A stretch of 64,000 nucleotides of DNA from Comamonadaceae bacterium OS-1 (GCA_027923965.1 AP026969.1:3968001-4032000); one strand, 5' to 3'. Counted from the stretch's first letter, positions 1 through 9,161 are shown. Numbers and translations are program-made. The notes: a model not told the origin generated them from the sequence alone.

Positions 1-158
1 TCGTCAAGGCAGTGCAGTCAACGGATGGCAAAAGCAAGCTGGAAGCCGCCGGTTTCCGCGCCACCGGCACCAGCCGGGAAGACTTCACCCGCAGTATCGC
101 CGCCGACACCGCCAAGTGGGGCAAGGCCGTAGCGGCCACCGGCTTCAAGGCCGATTGA
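1..158 (+). CDS. C-terminal end of a Bug-family (TctC-like) solute-binding receptor, partial
   Basis: An open frame enters from the left edge and stops at a TGA at 156-158. The roughly 51 visible residues end in a conserved-looking tail with a TAKWGKAVAATGFKAD stretch, which resembles the C-terminal helix of Bug/TctC periplasmic receptors of tripartite tricarboxylate-type transporters. These receptors bind carboxylates or aromatic acids in the periplasm. The gene lies 29 bases before the tannase-like gene on the same strand, so the two may form one unit for aromatic ester or acid use; that is inference. The ligand cannot be told from the tail alone. Confidence 0.7.
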   Translation, partial: VKAVQSTDGKSKLEAAGFRATGTSREDFTRSIAADTAKWGKAVAATGFKAD

Positions 159-187
159 GTACCGACAAAAACACGCCAGGAGACACC

Positions 188-1855
188 ATGCACACCCCTT
201 TGCCCAAACACCCGGTCTTGCTCGCCAGCCTCGTGGCCAGCCTGGTCACCGCCTGCGGCGGCAGCGATGGCAACCCCGTGGCCGCGCCGCTGGATGCCAC
301 GGCCTCGGCGGCGGCCTGCAGCAAGCTGGCCGCCCAGTCCGGGCTGTCGGCCACCACCATCACCGGCCAGTACACGCCCGCAGGCACCAAGCGCCCCGGC
401 ACCGCCACCACCGGCGACTTCTTGCCCGGCCACTGCACGCTGGTGGGCAGCATCAACCCGCGCGTGGGCGTGGACGGTAAAAACTACGCCATCGGTTTCC
501 AGCTCAGCCTGCCCGACAACTGGAATGGCCGCTTTCTGTACCTGGGTGGCGGCGGTAACGACGGCACGCTGCGCGACACCAGCCTGAGCTCCAGCATCTC
601 CATCGGCACGCCCTCGCCGCTGGGCCAGGGCTATGCCGTGGTGTCCACCGACGGCGGCCACAGCGGCACCAGCGCACTGTTTGGCCTGGACCCTCAGGCC
701 CGCATCGACCACGCCTACAACGCCCACGACAAAACCGCCGTCAGCGCCAAGGAGCTGATCCGCCAGCGCTATGGCCGCCAGCCCGACAAGTCGTACTTTT
801 CGGGCTGCTCGGGTGGTGGCCGCCAGGGCATGGTGTTCTCGCAGCGCTTCCCCGACTACTTTGACGGCATCACCGCCGGGGCCCCGGCCATGCGCGTCTC
901 CAGCGGGGCCACGGTGGCCGCCATGTGGAACAACCGCAAGCTGACCGACATTGCCCCGCCAGACGGCGCGGGCCAGCCCATCCTGTCACAGGCCTTCAGC
1001 AACGCCGATCTGACGCTCACCGCCCAGGCCATCACCACCGCCTGCGATGCTGCCGACGGCGTGGCCGACGGCATGGTCAACAAGGTGCAGGCCTGCACTT
1101 TCGACCCCGCCGTGCTGCAGTGCGCCGGGGCCAAAACCGCCAGTTGCCTGAGCAGCGCCCAGGTGGGGGCCCTGAAAGACGTGTTCGGCGGCCCCAAGAA
1201 CACGGCGGGCGTGGCCCTGTACGCGGGCCAGCCCTGGGACCCCGGCCTGGCCGCCCCCGGCTGGCGCGCCTGGACGCTGGGCAGCTCCACCACCGCCATC
1301 CCCGATTCGCGCTACAACACCTTGATGCGCGATGCGCTGGTGCACGAGTTCTTCACCCCGCCAGACCCCACGTTCAGCGCCTTGAGCTTCAACTTCGACA
1401 CCGATCCGGCCCGCATGGCCTGGTTCTCGGCCATCTACGACACCTATGCCGATGCCACCCTGAGCGCCTACAAGAAGCACGGCGGCAAGCTGCTGCTGAT
1501 CCACGGCATGTCGGACCCGATCTTCTCGGCCACCGACACGCTGGACTACTATGCCCGCCTGAGCGCCAACAACGGCGGCCTGGCCGCCACCCAGAGCTTT
1601 GCCCGGACCTTCCTGGTGCCCGGCATGAACCACTGCTCGGGCGGCCCGGCCACCGACAGCTACGACTCGCTGCAAACCATGGTGGACTGGGTGGAAAAAG
1701 GCATCGCCCCCGAGACCATCCCCGCTGTGGCAACCGCCAGCAACAGCTACTACCCGAACCGCAGCCGCCCGCTGTGCGCCTACCCGCAGTACGCCCAGTA
1801 CAAGGGCTCGGGCAACATCGAAGAGGCCGCCAACTTCCGCTGCGTGGCCCCATGA
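188..1855 (+). CDS. Tannase/feruloyl esterase family lipoprotein
   Basis: A 555-residue secreted esterase. I chose the ATG at 188 because an AGGAG motif precedes it and the protein then starts with a lipoprotein signal whose lipobox V-T-A-C ends at Cys23. The family's CS-D-HC catalytic pattern is visible: Cys207-Ser208 in GCSGGG, Asp443 in GMSDP, and His482-Cys483 in MNHCSGG. In characterised members a disulfide joins the two Cys and holds Ser and His together. The family hydrolyses esters of phenolic acids such as gallate or ferulate; the real substrate here is unknown. The gene sits between a Bug receptor and a DUF3237 gene and overlaps the latter by four bases, which suggests translational coupling. 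Confidence 0.88.
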   Translation: MHTPLPKHPVLLASLVASLVTACGGSDGNPVAAPLDATASAAACSKLAAQSGLSATTITGQYTPAGTKRPGTATTGDFLPGHCTLVGSINPRVGVDGKNYAIGFQLSLPDNWNGRFLYLGGGGNDGTLRDTSLSSSISIGTPSPLGQGYAVVSTDGGHSGTSALFGLDPQARIDHAYNAHDKTAVSAKELIRQRYGRQPDKSYFSGCSGGGRQGMVFSQRFPDYFDGITAGAPAMRVSSGATVAAMWNNRKLTDIAPPDGAGQPILSQAFSNADLTLTAQAITTACDAADGVADGMVNKVQACTFDPAVLQCAGAKTASCLSSAQVGALKDVFGGPKNTAGVALYAGQPWDPGLAAPGWRAWTLGSSTTAIPDSRYNTLMRDALVHEFFTPPDPTFSALSFNFDTDPARMAWFSAIYDTYADATLSAYKKHGGKLLLIHGMSDPIFSATDTLDYYARLSANNGGLAATQSFARTFLVPGMNHCSGGPATDSYDSLQTMVDWVEKGIAPETIPAVATASNSYYPNRSRPLCAYPQYAQYKGSGNIEEAANFRCVAP

Positions 1856-2325
1856 GCCACGATGCGCTGATCGCCCCCACTCTGGCTTTCTTTGCCGACC
1901 TGTCGGTAAAAGTGGCCACCCCGCAGGAAGTGGGGGCCACCGCCTACGGCCAGCGCCGCCTGATCCCCATCCTGGGCGGCAGCGCCCGGGGCGATGGCTG
2001 GACGGCGCGGGTACTGCCCGGCGGGGCCGACGCGCAGCTGGTGGTCAACGCCACCCTGACCGAACTGGATGCGCGCTACTGCCTGGAAACCGATTGCGGC
2101 GACCTGATTTACGTGCACAACCGCGCCATCCGAACCGGCCCGCCGGAATTGATGGCCCGGCTGGTGCGCGGCGAGCCGGTGGACCCGGCGCAAATCTACT
2201 TCCGCTGCCTGCCGCACTTCGAAACCGCCGCCCCGGCCCTGCAGTGGATCAACGAGCGGCTGTTTGTGGGCAGCGGCGCGCGTTACCCACAGACGGTGGA
2301 GATGCGTTTTTTTACCGTGGGCTGA
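1852..2325 (+). CDS. DUF3237 family protein
   Basis: A 157-residue protein whose ATG overlaps the TGA of the tannase-like gene (ATGA at 1852-1855). The sequence shows the usual DUF3237 traits: a short soluble beta-rich protein with a GGSARGDGW segment near residue 40 and a Y-x-N/HN-R-x-I-R stretch near residues 85-90. The function of DUF3237 is not established. In Burkholderiales such genes are often found near aromatic-compound or Bug-receptor genes, and the overlap supports co-translation with the esterase. An AT-rich repeat follows the stop codon. Confidence 0.7.
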   Translation: MSHDALIAPTLAFFADLSVKVATPQEVGATAYGQRRLIPILGGSARGDGWTARVLPGGADAQLVVNATLTELDARYCLETDCGDLIYVHNRAIRTGPPELMARLVRGEPVDPAQIYFRCLPHFETAAPALQWINERLFVGSGARYPQTVEMRFFTVG

Positions 2326-2380
2326 TGCCGGGGGCAGGACGGCAGGCTGCCAGCAGCAGCTTGCCCATCTATTTTCAGCC

Positions 2381-2437
2381 TATTTTTTGGGCTCTAGCGC
2401 ATATTTGACCAGCATCAATAGCTACAAATTAGATAGC
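2381..2437. repeat. AT-rich intergenic repeat, copy 1
   Basis: The segment reads, in order, a T-rich tract, GCTCTAGCGC, a degraded GCGCTTAT-type half dyad, and AATAGCTACAAATTAGATAGC. The same modules recur near 4.4, 18.7, 29.5, 33.4, 38.0, 39.7, 47.5, 57.5, 62.0 and 62.2 kb. It lies between the DUF3237 gene and the persulfide dioxygenase gene. Confidence 0.7.
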
Positions 2438-2506
2438 AAACTGATCTTCTTTTGGCTACCGCGAGTTCACCGCACAATAGGCTCCACAGCATCCCCGGAG
2501 CCCCCC

Positions 2507-3616
2507 ATGCAACCGATCCAACTTTTCGACGCCGCCACCAGCACCTACACCTATGTGCTGGTGGACCCGACCAGCCATGCCGCCGCCATCATCGACCCGG
2601 TAGACACCCAGCTGGACCGCGACCTGGCGCTGCTGCAGTCCCAGGGCCTGTCGCTGGTATGGACGTTGGAAACGCATGCCCACGCCGACCACATTACCAG
2701 CGCGGGCCTGCTGGCCGAGCACGCCGGAGCCCAAACAGCGGCGCCTGCGGGCTGCGGTATCCAGGGCGCGGCGGTGCAGTTGCAGCATGGGGAATTGCTG
2801 CACTTTGGCGCTGAAACCCTGCAGGCCCTGCACACGCCCGGCCACACGGCGGGGAGCATGAGCTTTGTGTGGCGCGACCATGTCTTCACCGGCGACACCC
2901 TGCTCATCGGCGGCTGTGGCCGCACCGATTTCCAGTCGGGCAGCGCCGAGGCCATGTACCACAGCATCACCCAGATTCTATTTGCCCTGCCCGACACCAC
3001 ACGCGTCTGGCCGGGCCACGATTACCACGGCAAGACCCAGTCCACCATCGGGGCCGAGAAGTCGCTCAACCCGCGTATCGCCCACAAAACCCTGCCGGAA
3101 TTCATCGCCACCATGGCGGCCCTGCACCTGCCCCGCCCGCAGCGCATGGACGAAGCCGTGCCCGCCAATCGGGTCTTGGGCCTGCCCCACGAAGCCAGCC
3201 CGCTGGCCCCCCTGGTCCGCCCCGCCGAGGGCTACGCGGGCGACGTATCGCCGCAACTGGCCTGCCAGTGGTGGCAGGCAGGCGAGGCGGTGCTGATCGA
3301 CGTGCGCACCGATGCCGAACGCGCCTGGGTCGGCGAGGTGCCGGGTGCCGTGCCCTTGGCCTGGAAGCAGTGGCCCGGCATGGCCCTGAACCCCGATTTC
3401 GACGCTGGGCTGCAGGCCGCGCTGGCAGGCGGCAAAAAAGGCGTGCTGCTGTGCCGCAGCGGCGTGCGCTCCGTGGCGGCCGCCAAGCGCGCCACCGAGC
3501 TGGGGCTGCAGGCCTACAACATCCTCGAAGGCTTCGAAGGCGACCCGGATTCAGAAGCCCACCGGGGCCGCAAGGGCGGCTGGCGCTTCCACAACCTGCC
3601 CTGGCGTCAGGGGTAA
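2507..3616 (+). CDS. Persulfide dioxygenase-rhodanese fusion (ETHE1-like)
   Basis: A 369-residue fusion. The N-terminal metallo-beta-lactamase fold carries the metal motif HAHADH at residues 57-62, then a TPGHTAGS motif, a GDTLLIGGCGRTDF segment and the WPGHDY motif, all typical of ETHE1-type persulfide dioxygenases. The C-terminal rhodanese domain has the catalytic loop CRSGVRS with Cys316. Known Burkholderia fusions of this order oxidise glutathione persulfide to sulfite and can form thiosulfate from sulfite. I chose the ATG at 2507 because upstream codons in the same frame run through the repeat. The ETHE1 part seems complete and both active sites are intact. The gene is likely monocistronic. 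Confidence 0.9.
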   Translation: MQPIQLFDAATSTYTYVLVDPTSHAAAIIDPVDTQLDRDLALLQSQGLSLVWTLETHAHADHITSAGLLAEHAGAQTAAPAGCGIQGAAVQLQHGELLHFGAETLQALHTPGHTAGSMSFVWRDHVFTGDTLLIGGCGRTDFQSGSAEAMYHSITQILFALPDTTRVWPGHDYHGKTQSTIGAEKSLNPRIAHKTLPEFIATMAALHLPRPQRMDEAVPANRVLGLPHEASPLAPLVRPAEGYAGDVSPQLACQWWQAGEAVLIDVRTDAERAWVGEVPGAVPLAWKQWPGMALNPDFDAGLQAALAGGKKGVLLCRSGVRSVAAAKRATELGLQAYNILEGFEGDPDSEAHRGRKGGWRFHNLPWRQG

Positions 3617-3677
3617 CCACACGCGTGCCCCTGCGTTGGCGCATAGATAATGCGGGGAAAAATACCGGAGACGCAGG

Positions 3678-4445
3678 ATGAGTTTTCTCGCCATCGACAT
3701 TGGCAACACCCGTCTCAAGTGGTCGCTGTACGACACACCCCGCCCCGGGGCCACGCTGCTGGCCCATGGTGCCGAGTTTCTGGAAAACATCGACAAGCTG
3801 GCCGACGGCCCCTGGGCCAATCTGGCCGCGCCCAGCGCCATCCTGGGCTGCATCGTGGCCGGCGATGCCATCAAGCGCCGCGTGCTGGAGCAAATGGAGC
3901 TGTGGGACGTACACCCCCAATGGGTGGTGTCCAGCGCCGCCGAGGCCGGTTTGACCAACGGCTACGACCACCCCACCCGCCTGGGTGCCGACCGCTGGGT
4001 CGCCATGGTGGGCGCGCGCCACCGCATGCTGGCCCAGGGCCCCGAGCGGCCCATGGTGGTGGTGATGGTGGGCACGGCGGTGACGGTGGAGGCGGTGGAC
4101 ACCCACGGCCGCTTCCTCGGCGGGCTGATTCTGCCCGGCCACGGCATCATGCTGCGCGCGCTGGAGTCCGGCACCGCCGGCTTGCACGTACCCACCGGCG
4201 AGGTGCGGGTGTTTCCCACCAACACCAGCGACGCACTGACCAGCGGCGGCACCTATGCCATCGCCGGGGCCGTGGAGCGCATGGTGCAGCACGTGCGCCA
4301 GCACTGCAAAGCCGAGCCCGCCTGCTACATGACCGGCGGTGCGGGGTGGAAGATGGCGCCCAGCATGTCGGTGCCGTTCGAGCTGGTGGACAACCTGATT
4401 TTTGACGGTTTGCTGGCCATGGCGGCGGGCCGGTTCGTGAATTAG
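3678..4445 (+). CDS. coaX: Type III pantothenate kinase
   Basis: A 255-residue cytosolic kinase for the first step of coenzyme A synthesis (pantothenate to 4'-phosphopantothenate). The N-terminal phosphate-binding segment has the form [16 protein letters not shown], the middle carries [13 protein letters not shown], and [10 protein letters not shown] follows; these are the three conserved motifs of CoaX. The length is normal for the family. In related bacteria coaX usually follows birA, but here a rhodanese fusion gene precedes it. A repeat element follows the stop codon. Confidence 0.93.
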   Translation: MSFLAIDIGNTRLKWSLYDTPRPGATLLAHGAEFLENIDKLADGPWANLAAPSAILGCIVAGDAIKRRVLEQMELWDVHPQWVVSSAAEAGLTNGYDHPTRLGADRWVAMVGARHRMLAQGPERPMVVVMVGTAVTVEAVDTHGRFLGGLILPGHGIMLRALESGTAGLHVPTGEVRVFPTNTSDALTSGGTYAIAGAVERMVQHVRQHCKAEPACYMTGGAGWKMAPSMSVPFELVDNLIFDGLLAMAAGRFVN

Positions 4446-4510
4446 ATTTTCAAGCTTTTTAGGCCTCTAGCGCTTATTCTGTAAGCGTGAGAAGCTCTTA
4501 ATTCAATAGC
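4446..4510. repeat. AT-rich intergenic repeat, copy 2
   Basis: One of the better preserved copies. A GCCTCTAGCGCTTATTCTGTAAGCG dyad is followed by AGCTCTTAATTCAATAGC. It fills the gap between the convergent coaX and M20 amidohydrolase genes and ends seven bases before the stop codon of the latter, so it may act as a shared terminator. Confidence 0.8.
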
Positions 4511-4516
4511 AATCGT

Positions 4517-5707
4517 TTATAGCGGCTTGAGCCAGGCCTCGGCCAGCCGCACCCAGTAGGTGGCACCCAGCGGGATCAGATCGTCGTTGAAGTCGTAGCT
4601 GGGGTTGTGCAGCGTGCAGGGGCCTGCGCCGTGGCCCAGGGCGCGGTGGTCGCCGTCGCCGTTGGCAATGAAGCAGTAGGCCCCCGGCTTGGCCTGCAGC
4701 ATGTAGGCAAAGTCTTCCGCGCCCATGGTGGGCTCCTGGGTGACCACGTTGGCGGGGCCGACGATATCGGCCATCACCTGGCGGGCGAAGGCGGCCTCGG
4801 CGGCGTGGTTGATGGTGGGCGGGTAGTTGCGGGCAAACTCAAAGTCGCAGCGGGCACCGAAAGCTTCGCACAGGCTGTCGGCAATCTGGCGCATGCGGGC
4901 TTCGATCAGGTCCAGCACCTCCAGCGTGAAGGTGCGCACCGTGCCCTGCAGCTCCACGCTGTCGGGCACGATGTTGGTGGCCGAGCCGCCGTGCACCATG
5001 GTGACCGACACCACACCTGCGTCGATGGGCTTTTTGTTGCGGCTGATGATGGTCTGGAAGGCCAGCACCATCTGGGCCGCGATGGGCACGGGGTCGATAC
5101 CCATGTTGGGCATGGCGGCGTGGCTGCCCTTGCCGTGGATGGTGATCTTGAACTCGCTGCTGGAGGCCATCACCGGGCCGGGACTCAGGGCAAACTGGCC
5201 CACCGCCATGCCGGGCCAGTTGTGCATGCCAAACACCGCGTCCATGGGGAAGCGGGTAAACAGGCCTTCCTGCACCATCTCACGGGCACCGCCGCCGCCT
5301 TCTTCGGCGGGCTGAAAGATCAGGTAGACCGTGCCGTCGAAGTCGCGGTGCTCGGCCAGGTACTGCGCCGCCGCCAGCAGCATGGCGGTGTGGCCGTCGT
5401 GCCCGCAGGCGTGCATCTTGCCGGGGTGTTGGCTGGCGTGGGCAAAGGTGTTGAACTCCTGCAGCGGCAGCGCGTCCATGTCGGCACGCAGGCCAATGGC
5501 ACGCGGGGAGCTGCCGTTTTGCAAAATGCCCACCACGCCGGTGCCCGCCAGGCCCCGGTGGATGGGAATGCCCCATTCGGTGAGCTGGCGCGCCACCAGG
5601 TCGGCGGTCAGCACCTCCTGGAAGCTCAGCTCCGGGTGGGCGTGCAGCTCGCGGCGCAGGGCGGCAATGCCGGGGGCCTGGGCCACCAATTGGTCGATCA
5701 CGGGCAT
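4517..5707 (-). CDS. M20 family amidohydrolase (hippurate hydrolase/N-acyl amino acid amidohydrolase type)
   Basis: A 396-residue cytosolic metallopeptidase. The zinc motif MHACGHDGHTAMLL lies near residues 100-113, followed by the catalytic glutamate segment QPAEEGGGGA and a FGMHNWPG motif. A GTVRTF stretch marks the dimerisation domain and GAEDFAY the C-terminal zinc site. Family members remove acyl groups from amino acids, as in hippurate, indole-3-acetyl amino acids and N-acetyl amino acids; the substrate cannot be read from the sequence. It is divergent from the molybdopterin oxidoreductase gene with only 53 bases between the start codons. Confidence 0.9.
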   Translation of the reverse strand: MPVIDQLVAQAPGIAALRRELHAHPELSFQEVLTADLVARQLTEWGIPIHRGLAGTGVVGILQNGSSPRAIGLRADMDALPLQEFNTFAHASQHPGKMHACGHDGHTAMLLAAAQYLAEHRDFDGTVYLIFQPAEEGGGGAREMVQEGLFTRFPMDAVFGMHNWPGMAVGQFALSPGPVMASSSEFKITIHGKGSHAAMPNMGIDPVPIAAQMVLAFQTIISRNKKPIDAGVVSVTMVHGGSATNIVPDSVELQGTVRTFTLEVLDLIEARMRQIADSLCEAFGARCDFEFARNYPPTINHAAEAAFARQVMADIVGPANVVTQEPTMGAEDFAYMLQAKPGAYCFIANGDGDHRALGHGAGPCTLHNPSYDFNDDLIPLGATYWVRLAEAWLKPL

Positions 5708-5760
5708 GGCGCAGCTCCTGGATTTATCATCCAGCCATTCTGTCAGAAGGCCCCCATCGG

Positions 5761-7824
5761 ATGAATAAACCCACCCACACAGTACGTGGTGCCTGCCCGC
5801 ACGACTGCCCCGACACCTGCTCGCTGCTGACCACGGTGCAAGACGGCATCGCCATCAAGGTGCAGGGCAATCCGGCCCACCCGCACACCGACGGCGTGCT
5901 GTGCACCAAGGTCTCGCGCTACACCGAGCGCACCTACCACCCGGAACGCATCCTGCAGCCGCTCAAGCGCAGCGGCCCCAAGGGCTCGGGCCAGTACACG
6001 CCTGTAGGCTGGGACGTGGCGCTGGGCGACATCGCCGCCCGCCTGCAGGCCATTGCCGCCCGCAACCCCGAGGCCATCCTGCCCTACAGCTATGCGGGAA
6101 CCATGGGGCTGGTGCAGGGCGAAAGCATCGCCGCCCGCTTCTTCCACACCCTGGGCGCGTCGCTGCTGGACCGTACGATCTGCGCGTCGGCAGGCGGCGA
6201 AGGCCTGATCCACACGCTGGGCGGCAAGGTCGGCATGCAGGTGCAGTTTTTTGCCGAGTCGAAACTCATCCTGATCTGGGGCAGCAACTCGATCGGCAGC
6301 AATCTGCACTTCTGGCGCTACGTGCAGCAGGCCAAACGCGACGGCGCGCGGCTGGTGTGCATAGACCCGCGCAAGACCGAAACCGCCGAAAAGTGCCACG
6401 AACACATCGCCCTGCGCCCCGGCACCGATGCCGCGCTGGCCTTGGCCCTGATGCACCAGCTCATCACCCACGACTGGCTGGACCACGCCTACCTGGCCGA
6501 GCACACCGTCGGCTGGCCCGCACTGCGCGAACGCGCCCTGCAGTGGCCGCCGGAGCGCGCCGCCGAGGTCTGCGGCATCCCGGTGGAGCAAATTACGGCC
6601 CTGGCGCGGGACTATGGTCGGTGCTTTGTATCCGGGCAGCCCGCCGCCATCCGCCTGAACTACGGCATGCAACGCACCCGCGGCGGCGGTAACGCCACCC
6701 GCGCTGTGGTCAGCCTGCCCGCGCTGATAGGCGCCTGGCGGCACCGCGCAGGCGGCGTGCTGATGAGCAGCTCGGGCCAGTTCCCGGTGCAGCGCGCGGC
6801 CCTGCAGCGCCCCGATTTGCTGGCCGGGCGCAGGCCCCGCACCATCAACATGAGCACCATTGGCGATGCCTTGCTGGACATCACCGCAGCACCGATCGAG
6901 GCGCTGGTGGTCTACAACAGCAATCCCGTCGCCGTGGCCCCCGATTCCGGCAAGGTGGTGCAGGGCTTTGCCCGCGAAGACCTGTTCACCGTGGTGCTGG
7001 AGCATTTCCAGACCGATACCGCCGACTACGCCGACTACATCCTGCCCGCTACCACGCAGCTGGAGCACTGGGACGTGCACAGCGGCTACGGCCACACCGA
7101 TGCCTTGCTGAACCGCCCCGCGATCGCGCCGCTGGGCCAGTCCAAACCCAATACCCAGATCTTCCGGGAGCTGGCCGCCCACATGGGCCTGACGGACCCG
7201 TGCCTGGGCGAGAGCGACGAGGTGCTGTGCCGCACCGCCTATGGCGACCAGGTGGACTTTGGCGCGCTGCTGGAGCACGGTTTTGCGACGATTCCCCTGC
7301 CCGACGCGCCATTTGCCCACGGGCAGTTCCCAACCCCCTCGGGCAAGTGCGAGTTTTTCAGCGATAGGCTGGCAGCGCAGGGCCTGGATGGCTTGCCAGA
7401 CTACCTGCCCAACTACGAGGCGGCAGGAACATCCACAGAGTTTCCGCTGGCGATGATTTCACCGCCCGCGCGCAATTTCTTGAATTCCAGCTTCGTCAAT
7501 GTCACCAGCCTGCGCCAGATCGAAGGCGAGCCGCTGCTGGAAATCCATGCCGACGATGCCCTGCCACGGGGCATTACCAGCGGGGCCGTGGTACGCGTCT
7601 TCAACCAGCGCGGCACCTACCGCTGCAAGGCCAAGGTATCGGCCCGGGCCCGGGTGGGCGTGGTGAATGGGTTGGGGGTGTGGTGGCGCAAACTGGGGCT
7701 GGATGGCAGCAATGTGAACCAGCTCACCAGCCAGCAGCTGACCGATCTGGGCCGTGCGCCCACGTTTTACGACTGCCGGGTGGAGGTGGCGCTGGACGCC
7801 CCCCCGGCAACGGATGGCCACTAG
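5761..7824 (+). CDS. Molybdopterin oxidoreductase (bis-MGD, 4Fe-4S type)
   Basis: A 687-residue catalytic subunit of the DMSO-reductase superfamily. The N-terminus has a C-P-H-D-C-P-D-T-C cluster at about residues 12-20 and a further Cys near 47 in GVLCTK, which fits a 4Fe-4S site. A molybdopterin-dinucleotide-binding domain lies at the C-terminus (about 560-680). There is no signal peptide or Tat motif, so it should be cytosolic. No electron-transfer or chaperone partner is adjacent, so it appears to be a solitary enzyme. The substrate is unknown. Its TAG stop shares a CTAG palindrome with the stop of the small gene on the other strand. Confidence 0.87.
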   Translation: MNKPTHTVRGACPHDCPDTCSLLTTVQDGIAIKVQGNPAHPHTDGVLCTKVSRYTERTYHPERILQPLKRSGPKGSGQYTPVGWDVALGDIAARLQAIAARNPEAILPYSYAGTMGLVQGESIAARFFHTLGASLLDRTICASAGGEGLIHTLGGKVGMQVQFFAESKLILIWGSNSIGSNLHFWRYVQQAKRDGARLVCIDPRKTETAEKCHEHIALRPGTDAALALALMHQLITHDWLDHAYLAEHTVGWPALRERALQWPPERAAEVCGIPVEQITALARDYGRCFVSGQPAAIRLNYGMQRTRGGGNATRAVVSLPALIGAWRHRAGGVLMSSSGQFPVQRAALQRPDLLAGRRPRTINMSTIGDALLDITAAPIEALVVYNSNPVAVAPDSGKVVQGFAREDLFTVVLEHFQTDTADYADYILPATTQLEHWDVHSGYGHTDALLNRPAIAPLGQSKPNTQIFRELAAHMGLTDPCLGESDEVLCRTAYGDQVDFGALLEHGFATIPLPDAPFAHGQFPTPSGKCEFFSDRLAAQGLDGLPDYLPNYEAAGTSTEFPLAMISPPARNFLNSSFVNVTSLRQIEGEPLLEIHADDALPRGITSGAVVRVFNQRGTYRCKAKVSARARVGVVNGLGVWWRKLGLDGSNVNQLTSQQLTDLGRAPTFYDCRVEVALDAPPATDGH

Positions 7825-7982
7825 GCCGAAGTTGCCGACTTCTCGCTCTTGGTCTTCGCCGCTACGGGCGGTGCGCCCACCACTTGCCAGATGGTTTTAA
7901 ACCCGGTATCAGGGATCTGCAAAGGTTTGGTACGCGCTGCTTCAGGAGGGGTCGCGACAACCGCGGGAGCTTTCTTAGCCAT
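7821..7982 (-). CDS. Small Lys/Ala/Pro-rich protein of unknown function
   Basis: A 53-residue frame that begins MAKKAPAVVATPPEAA and has a central IPDTGFKTIWQVVGAPP segment, then a basic tail. The start ATG (7980-7982) has a GAAAG stretch about eight bases upstream. The stop TAG (7821-7823 on the minus strand) and the stop of the molybdopterin gene use the same CTAG. The hydrophobic centre between two charged, low-complexity ends suggests a structured peptide core, but I do not recognise the family. The clean tail-to-tail fit and codon-like composition support a real gene. Confidence 0.5.
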   Translation of the reverse strand: MAKKAPAVVATPPEAARTKPLQIPDTGFKTIWQVVGAPPVAAKTKSEKSATSA

Positions 7983-8205
7983 GGGCACTTTCAAATTTTT
8001 GGAGGGCCGATTGTCGCAGCCGCACCGCGTAAACCCCTACAAGATGCAGACACTTACGCGTCTCAGGGTCTGTGGCGTTGTTGATACGCGACAAACAAGC
8101 GCCTGCGCCAGGAAATCCTGCAAATAGGCCACTCCCGTTTTCGATGAAAATGGAGCCTGTTCGCGCACTCTTTGCGCCTGTTCCCCACCGCAGACCCACA
8201 TCACC

Positions 8206-8883
8206 GTGACCACTCCCCTCGCCCCGAAAGCTCCCAACACCCAAGCGCGCAAGCCCCGGCCGCAGCGCGTCCCCCACGGCAGGGTGGTGCACCCCCTGCT
8301 GCACACGCTGTATGACCTGTATCCCAAGGTTTTTGGCGCACAAGCTTTACCGCTAAAACTTGGCATCTTTCACGAACTGGTGGCCAACCACCCCGATCTG
8401 CTAGAAGCCAAGGCCTTACGCGAAGCTCTTGGGCAACACACCCGGTCCACCCGTTACCTGGAACAAGTCGCCACCGGCGTACACCGCCACGACCTGCAAG
8501 GCCTTCCTGTAGAGCCCCTGGCACCCGAGCATGTGCACCAGGCCATCATGGAAGTCGCCCGCCGTGACCGTGCAGGCAATAGCCCCGCAGCACAGGCCAA
8601 GCTGCGTTTGCGCCTACGCAATGCCTTCGAGGCCTCTGGATTGAGCCGCGGTGCGTATGCAGAACAGGTCAAACCCCCTCTGGAAGCCTGGAACGCCCTG
8701 CTGGACCACGCCTATACCGAAGACGGTGCGGCGGCAGCGAAGCGCGAAGCCTTGTTGAAAGCCTTTGAAAGCAGCGGCCAGACCTTGGCGCAGTTTGCCG
8801 ACATGTACGGCATGGACCTGGCCAGCACCGAAAACTCGCTGGAACAGGCCAAACAAGACCGGGCCAGCAAACAGGCCGAATAG
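8206..8883 (+). CDS. ProQ/FinO-domain RNA chaperone
   Basis: A 225-residue protein that starts with GTG at 8206. Residues about 25-105 form a ProQ/FinO domain: LYPKVFG, then PLKLGIFHEL, LREALGQHTRSTRYL and the tail motif RHDLQGLPVEPL. This domain binds structured 3' ends of small RNAs and mRNAs. A basic N-terminal tail precedes it, and an Ala/Gln-rich C-terminal extension of about 100 residues follows that I cannot assign. The gene is followed by a strong terminator. The GTG start is the only start near the domain, and the RNA-binding role is by family. Confidence 0.85.
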   Translation: MTTPLAPKAPNTQARKPRPQRVPHGRVVHPLLHTLYDLYPKVFGAQALPLKLGIFHELVANHPDLLEAKALREALGQHTRSTRYLEQVATGVHRHDLQGLPVEPLAPEHVHQAIMEVARRDRAGNSPAAQAKLRLRLRNAFEASGLSRGAYAEQVKPPLEAWNALLDHAYTEDGAAAAKREALLKAFESSGQTLAQFADMYGMDLASTENSLEQAKQDRASKQAE

Positions 8884-8965
8884 GTCCCGGTGGACCGTAG
8901 CGGCACGCCTGCGCTACGGAGTCCAGTAACGTGCAGAGAAACCTCCGCTTAAGCCACAAGGTAAA

Positions 8966-8989
8966 AAGCCCCAGTCATCGCTGGGGCTT
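8966..8989 (+). terminator. Terminator of the ProQ-family gene
   Basis: A nine-base-pair stem AAGCCCCAG/CTGGGGCTT with a six-base loop, followed by a short T-rich tract. It lies 82 bases after the stop of the ProQ-type gene. Confidence 0.8.
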
Positions 8990-9009
8990 ATTTACGAATG
9001 GCAGAAATT

Positions 9010-9036
9010 AAAAAACCCACACAAGGTGGGTTTTTT
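9010..9036 (-). terminator. Terminator after the tRNA and alpha operon (may work both ways)
   Basis: An AAAAAACCCAC/GTGGGTTTTTT hairpin with a five-base loop. Read on the minus strand it ends in a T-run 28 bases after the CCA end of the initiator tRNA. Confidence 0.85.
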
Positions 9037-9063
9037 AACTCGTAACACCTAAGTGCTACTGAT

Positions 9064-9140
<77 letters not shown>

Positions 9141-9150
9141 GTATGTTTCT

Positions 9151-9159
9151 ATTATAGCA
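9151..9159 (-). promoter_or_regulatory. Extended -10 promoter of the fMet tRNA
   Basis: The minus strand reads TGCTATAAT, a perfect extended -10 element. Ten bases separate it from the first base of the mature tRNA, the usual start distance. No good -35 box is visible. It lies in the short gap after the rplQ stop. Confidence 0.65.
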
Positions 9160-9161
9160 GC

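Noticed and set aside
925..2325. A long open frame of 466 codons overlapping the esterase gene on the plus strand.
   Set aside because: It is Arg-rich with no recognisable domain and is only the shifted frame of the GC-rich esterase and DUF3237 genes, which have motifs and ribosome sites.
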